A stretch of DNA of 8,319 bases from UBA1049 sp964525815. Its GTDB lineage: Bacteria; Bacillota; Clostridia; Oscillospirales; CAG-382. The stretch spans positions 1 through 8,319 of the forward strand of contig CAZGJQ010000087.1 in assembly GCA_964525815.1 (NCBI GenBank), read 5' to 3'. The position numbers and the translations under genes were made by a program. The notes below the pieces were generated by a model. It was given only the letters and a program-made list of their open reading frames with translations, was not told the origin of the DNA and did not search any database. Positions 5,695 through 8,319 of the stretch are shown in pieces; position 1 is the first letter of the stretch; every line of letters begins with the position of its first letter.

Positions 5695-6156
5695 CTACTT
5701 TCTTTGCGGTGCATACTGCATGAAGGGATAAAAGGTTGCTTCCCGCTCATCTTCAATTATGCTGTATATATACTTCAAAAAGTCCTCGTTATATATTCTT
5801 TCGTTCAGTCTGAATCCCTTATAACTAAAACGGCTCTTATTGTCTTCCGATGCAGTAAAATCATTTGCATCGGCGTTATTGTCGCCGGCAGCTGCGTTAT
5901 CCGCAGAGATTGTCATATCACCGTATATATCCGCAGAAATCTCCTTGTGTTGCGGATAGTCAGTCAGCCCGTGCAGACCGGGGATAGCCGAAACGATGAA
6001 AATTAAAACAAACGATAAAAGGGTAACAGCAGCAGGTATCCGTCTGAAGGAGCGCTTGCTCTTCTCAGTGTCAGCCTGCAAAATTTCCTGACGAAGTGTT
6101 TCCTTATTTAACCTTGCGTATGCTTCGGAAAATTTGTACAGCTCTTTTCCCTTCAT
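5695..6156 (-). CDS. Putative anti-sigma factor, single-pass membrane protein
   Basis: A 153-residue protein with a charged N-terminal part (1-40, including a stretch rich in Lys, Glu and Arg), one membrane helix (about 42-60, AAVTLLSFVLIFIVSAIPG) and an outer part (61-153). The outer part holds an Asp/Ala/Asn-rich low-complexity segment (75-105) and an aromatic C-terminal section (IYNEDFLKYIYSIIEDE, FYPFMQYAP). Its start overlaps the sigma gene stop as ATGA, and AAGGGG precedes it, so translation is coupled. This position and topology are typical of ECF anti-sigma factors, with the N-terminal part holding sigma in the cytoplasm. It has no cysteine, so it lacks the zinc-binding HxxxCxxC anti-sigma motif. 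The role is inferred from context and topology, not from a recognised domain. Confidence 0.75.
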   Translation of the reverse strand: MKGKELYKFSEAYARLNKETLRQEILQADTEKSKRSFRRIPAAVTLLSFVLIFIVSAIPGLHGLTDYPQHKEISADIYGDMTISADNAAAGDNNADANDFTASEDNKSRFSYKGFRLNERIYNEDFLKYIYSIIEDEREATFYPFMQYAPQRK

Positions 6157-6701
6157 TTCGTTTCCCCTTTCTCAAAGCGTTTTTTTATCATATCAAGCGT
6201 GCGGTAGAGCTGATTTCGTACAGAATGCAGAGGCAAATCAAGCTCCTTTGATATTTTATCCAGGCTTAGGCTCCGATTGTACCGCATATCAAATATCTTC
6301 CTTGTAATGTCGTCTGTGCTAAGGATTATGCGCCAGACCTGAGTGAGCATTATCTCGTCAATAAGCTCATCCTCAAACTCAAATCCGCCTATTTCGTCAA
6401 TTGGCTCAATGCTCTCATCCTTGTAAATCGGAACTAACATTCTTATTCGTTCGGATAGAGTGTAATGCTTATAGAGCTTACGCTTGGCAAGGCTCATAAC
6501 AAACGCTCCTGGGTTCTCTATATACCCTCTTTTTTTATGCTTTAGGGTTTTCAGCAGCTCCAGATAAATATCCTGCATTATATCCTGAACATCCTCTGTA
6601 TGTCGACATCGGGAAGAAACAAAACCGAGCACGGACAGATAGCTCTCGTCATAAATATTATTGAACACGGTCTCTATTTCCTTTTTGTTCAGCTCAGACA
6701 T
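6153..6701 (-). CDS. ECF-type RNA polymerase sigma factor
   Basis: A 182-residue sigma-70-family protein with only regions 2 and 4. Region 2 (about 13-80) includes HTEDVQDIMQDIYLELLKTL, the core-binding and -10-recognising helices. An acidic linker (95-115, ESIEPIDEIGGFEFEDE) leads to region 4 (about 118-176), whose helix-turn-helix LDKISKELDLPLHSVRNQLY recognises the -35 element. The ATG at 6701 is supported by GGGGTGAG a few bases ahead. It heads an operon with the overlapping membrane protein and a small protein. Its promoter is of SigA type and I see no AAC-type ECF -35 motif, so positive self-control is not evident. The regulon is unknown; an envelope signal is suggested only by the neighbours. 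Confidence 0.92.
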   Translation of the reverse strand: MSELNKKEIETVFNNIYDESYLSVLGFVSSRCRHTEDVQDIMQDIYLELLKTLKHKKRGYIENPGAFVMSLAKRKLYKHYTLSERIRMLVPIYKDESIEPIDEIGGFEFEDELIDEIMLTQVWRIILSTDDITRKIFDMRYNRSLSLDKISKELDLPLHSVRNQLYRTLDMIKKRFEKGETK

Positions 6702-6723
6702 ATACTCACCCCGCCGCCATGTT

Positions 6724-6737
6724 TAATGCAAGCATTA
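6724..6737. promoter_or_regulatory. Palindrome overlapping the -10 box of the sigma operon (possible operator)
   Basis: TAATGCAAGCATTA is an inverted repeat with 6-bp arms and a 2-base centre. It overlaps four bases of the -10 box and the expected transcription start, a classic place for a repressor site. It could also form a short 5' hairpin. No cognate regulator is visible in the window. Confidence 0.4.
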
Positions 6738-6762
6738 TAACACGGCGTAAGGGCTATTTCAA
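6734..6762 (-). promoter_or_regulatory. Extended -10 promoter of the ECF sigma operon
   Basis: Leftward -35 TTGAAA (6757-6762), 17-bp spacer, TGT extension and a perfect -10 TATAAT (6734-6739). The promoter begins within the last codons of the upstream DHHW gene, whose stop is at 6754-6756, so the sigma operon can be transcribed both on its own and by read-through. Confidence 0.85.
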
Positions 6763-7854
6763 CATCATACTGTTGTTTAACACATCAATGTTATACATAA
6801 ACAGAACATCCTGATCCCCAAAATCAATGAACCTGTCGAGCAGTCCCGATGAAATATAGCGAAGGTCAATAAGGGTTATTTTTTTATAACCCTCCAGTAG
6901 CAGGGGAGCGAGGCTGCTGCCCGAGGAATCCCTAAAAAGTATCAGTTCCTTTTCTGAGGATGCTTTTGTGTTTTCTATTACGGTTATGGGAGTAGCTCCG
7001 CCGAGGAAAATATCGTAGGAATCCATTTTTCCGAACAAATCGGTTTCATAAACAGAGAGCTTTTCGTTTGGCTTATTAAAGTCAGATACAATTGCCGAAT
7101 GTATTGTGTCGTTTGTCATATAGGTCAGAGTGTCCGGCATAAGAGGTAGAGCAGACTGTCTGAAAAAACCGCCAAGGAACGGATAAAGTGTTTTTTTCTC
7201 ATAGCTATCAATGGGCAGGAACACAAAGTCCATTCTATCCGCCAGTCTTGCTACGACCTTCCCCAACTCTTCCTGCCTCCAGTGAGGATCGGTTTTATAA
7301 TAGGAGCTCTCGTTCAAGCAGTCAAATATATCGATGTACTCCATGCTTTTTGTGTTATTTAGCATCAGGTCTTTTAAGCGGTCGTAATCTATTACGGGGT
7401 AGCCGTGCTTTTTAGCAGAATAATAATTTTTATCCGGAATAATGGAGTAATAGACCCTCATACCGTCAAGATAGGTGTCGAAAACAGAGTTGAGCTTATC
7501 GGCCGCTCCTTTTACGGAGCGTTCGTTCAGCGGGTATAAGAGCTTAAAAGCACTGTTTTCAATAACAAAAATACCGTTGTTGTCCTTCATATTGAAAATA
7601 TGAAAGTGGGAAATTGCTTTTATTGTTCGCAGGGAATCCCGAATAGGGAAGTGGTCGGGAGCATATTCCTCGAACCCCTTAAAAAACTCACCGGACAATA
7701 ACCCCTCTGCGGTAAGCTCCGGCATTTTTTTTAGTGTTCTCCTTTCCGAGTAGGAAAGCTCATTGTCCGGTATTAGAATTCCCGAAACGAAAAAGCCGGC
7801 TATAACCGAAACGAATAAAATGCACATTATAATGTTTTTAATATTGTTGTTCAT
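6754..7854 (-). CDS. DHHW/AlgX-AlgJ-like SGNH-fold O-acylation protein
   Basis: A membrane-anchored extracytoplasmic protein, 366 residues from ATG 7854. An N-terminal hydrophobic anchor (about 8-27) is followed by LSYSERRTL (33-41), YAPDHFPIRDSL (64-75), IIPDKNYY (138-145), TDPHW (188-192) and LFRDSSGSSLAPLL (306-319). These match the AlgX/AlgJ/DHHW family, with Asp189-x-His191 and Ser310 as the expected catalytic residues. The usual DHHW is DPHW here. Such proteins work with MBOAT acyltransferases to acetylate surface or wall polymers. The frame is open to a TTG at 7878 overlapping the MBOAT stop and has another ATG at 7866. ATG 7854 is chosen for its GGTGA ribosome site five bases ahead and the usual N-terminal length. 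It is probably co-transcribed with the MBOAT gene. Confidence 0.88.
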   Translation of the reverse strand: MNNNIKNIIMCILFVSVIAGFFVSGILIPDNELSYSERRTLKKMPELTAEGLLSGEFFKGFEEYAPDHFPIRDSLRTIKAISHFHIFNMKDNNGIFVIENSAFKLLYPLNERSVKGAADKLNSVFDTYLDGMRVYYSIIPDKNYYSAKKHGYPVIDYDRLKDLMLNNTKSMEYIDIFDCLNESSYYKTDPHWRQEELGKVVARLADRMDFVFLPIDSYEKKTLYPFLGGFFRQSALPLMPDTLTYMTNDTIHSAIVSDFNKPNEKLSVYETDLFGKMDSYDIFLGGATPITVIENTKASSEKELILFRDSSGSSLAPLLLEGYKKITLIDLRYISSGLLDRFIDFGDQDVLFMYNIDVLNNSMMLK

Positions 7855-7874
7855 ATAATTCACCATGCCATACT

Positions 7875-8319
7875 TCAAAACCTGAAATACAAAAACGGAT
7901 TGAACGAGCCATCAATAAGATAAGCGGTTACCACAATAAGCAGTACGGTGCAGACAAGCGGCTCTACGAAGGTAAGCATATACCCGAGTCCTTTTTGTTT
8001 GCGCAGCCAGAGCAGAGTATTTCTTGCAATGGGGGTAACGCCGATTATGGCAATAAACAGCAAAACGGCATTACTCTTTAGATAATACATTGTATCAAAG
8101 CCGGTGAAGGACAATCCCTGCGAGCCAAACATATATGATAGATCGCTTATAGAGCCTTCTATTCCGTCTCCGTTGAAGATAACCATGCTGAGCATTATTA
8201 TGAATATAAAATAAGCCCTCGAAAAAGCGGCAGGCAAGCGGGAAAATAAAGCGGATAAAAACAGCTTTTCCGCTATTAAAAACAGCGCAATAAACATTCC
8301 CCAGGCAATAAAGGGCCAG
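7875..8319 (-). CDS. MBOAT-family membrane O-acyltransferase, C-terminal part (5' end outside window)
   Basis: The last 147 residues of a membrane-bound O-acyltransferase of the AlgI/DltB type. The frame is open to the right edge (PFIAWGMFIALFLIAEK follows the WG pattern of the family), so the ATG at 8297 is internal. Then come a conserved-type segment AYFIFIIMLSMVIFNGDG, a YMFGSQG loop and three further hydrophobic helices ending in the short tail FNPFLYFRF. Family members move an acyl group, usually acetyl, across or at the membrane for transfer to a polysaccharide. The catalytic His lies in the missing part. The stop overlaps the open frame of the DHHW gene, a pairing well known for alginate-like and wall acetylation systems; the polymer modified here is unknown. 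Confidence 0.9.
   Translation of the reverse strand, partial: WPFIAWGMFIALFLIAEKLFLSALFSRLPAAFSRAYFIFIIMLSMVIFNGDGIEGSISDLSYMFGSQGLSFTGFDTMYYLKSNAVLLFIAIIGVTPIARNTLLWLRKQKGLGYMLTFVEPLVCTVLLIVVTAYLIDGSFNPFLYFRF

Noticed and set aside
5509..6006. Open rightward frame of 165 codons across the small protein and anti-sigma genes
   Set aside because: It runs antisense through the strongly supported operon, crosses gene borders, and its translation is Cys/Ile-rich with no family resemblance.

Overview
The window looks like ordinary chromosomal DNA of a low-to-medium GC Firmicute, most likely a gut-type Clostridium relative (Oscillospiraceae/Ruminococcaceae-like). The reasons are the YclM/ThrD-type aspartate kinase, a clostridial-type FeoB, a DHHW/MBOAT acylation pair, SigA-like promoters (TTGACA/TTGAAA, 17-bp spacers, TATAAT-like -10 boxes), strong GGAGG-type ribosome sites and U-tract terminators. 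The taxonomy is inference from protein flavour only. No mobile element, CRISPR array or phage gene is visible.

Left part (1-1935): the 3' end of feoB (ferrous iron transporter, cut by the window edge) runs rightward into a hairpin terminator. Facing it is a leftward unit made of a tRNA-Arg(CCT) with a near-consensus promoter, a hairpin, and a PAP2-superfamily membrane protein that seems to have no promoter of its own.

Centre (1936-4748): a 178-bp gap carries the tRNA promoter (leftward) and an extended -10 promoter (rightward) for an aspartate kinase. That promoter has a perfect 12-bp palindrome between its two boxes. The kinase is followed after 3 bases by a YigZ/IMPACT-family protein, then by a small beta-rich protein of unknown function, and the series ends at a long hairpin shared with the convergent gene on the right.

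Right part (4763-8319) is all leftward. From upstream to downstream it holds the C-terminal part of an MBOAT O-acyltransferase overlapping a DHHW/AlgX-like SGNH protein (probable surface-polymer O-acylation). Next is an ECF sigma factor overlapping a single-pass membrane protein in the anti-sigma position, with a SigA-type promoter that starts inside the DHHW stop codon. A 65-residue conserved-looking small protein follows and ends inside a strong terminator. Last is an Amidase_3-family protein.

The most notable feature is the Amidase_3 protein. It keeps the fold signature and two of the usual zinc ligands, but the third ligand is Asp instead of His and the catalytic Glu is Lys, so it is probably a non-catalytic cell-wall-binding or regulatory pseudo-amidase. 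With the acylation pair and the ECF/anti-sigma operon, the right half reads as a cell-envelope neighbourhood. I do not see a clearly new multi-gene system. The best leads are the pseudo-amidase, the ECF operon with its cysteine-free putative anti-sigma factor and small third gene, and palindromes sitting on two promoters.
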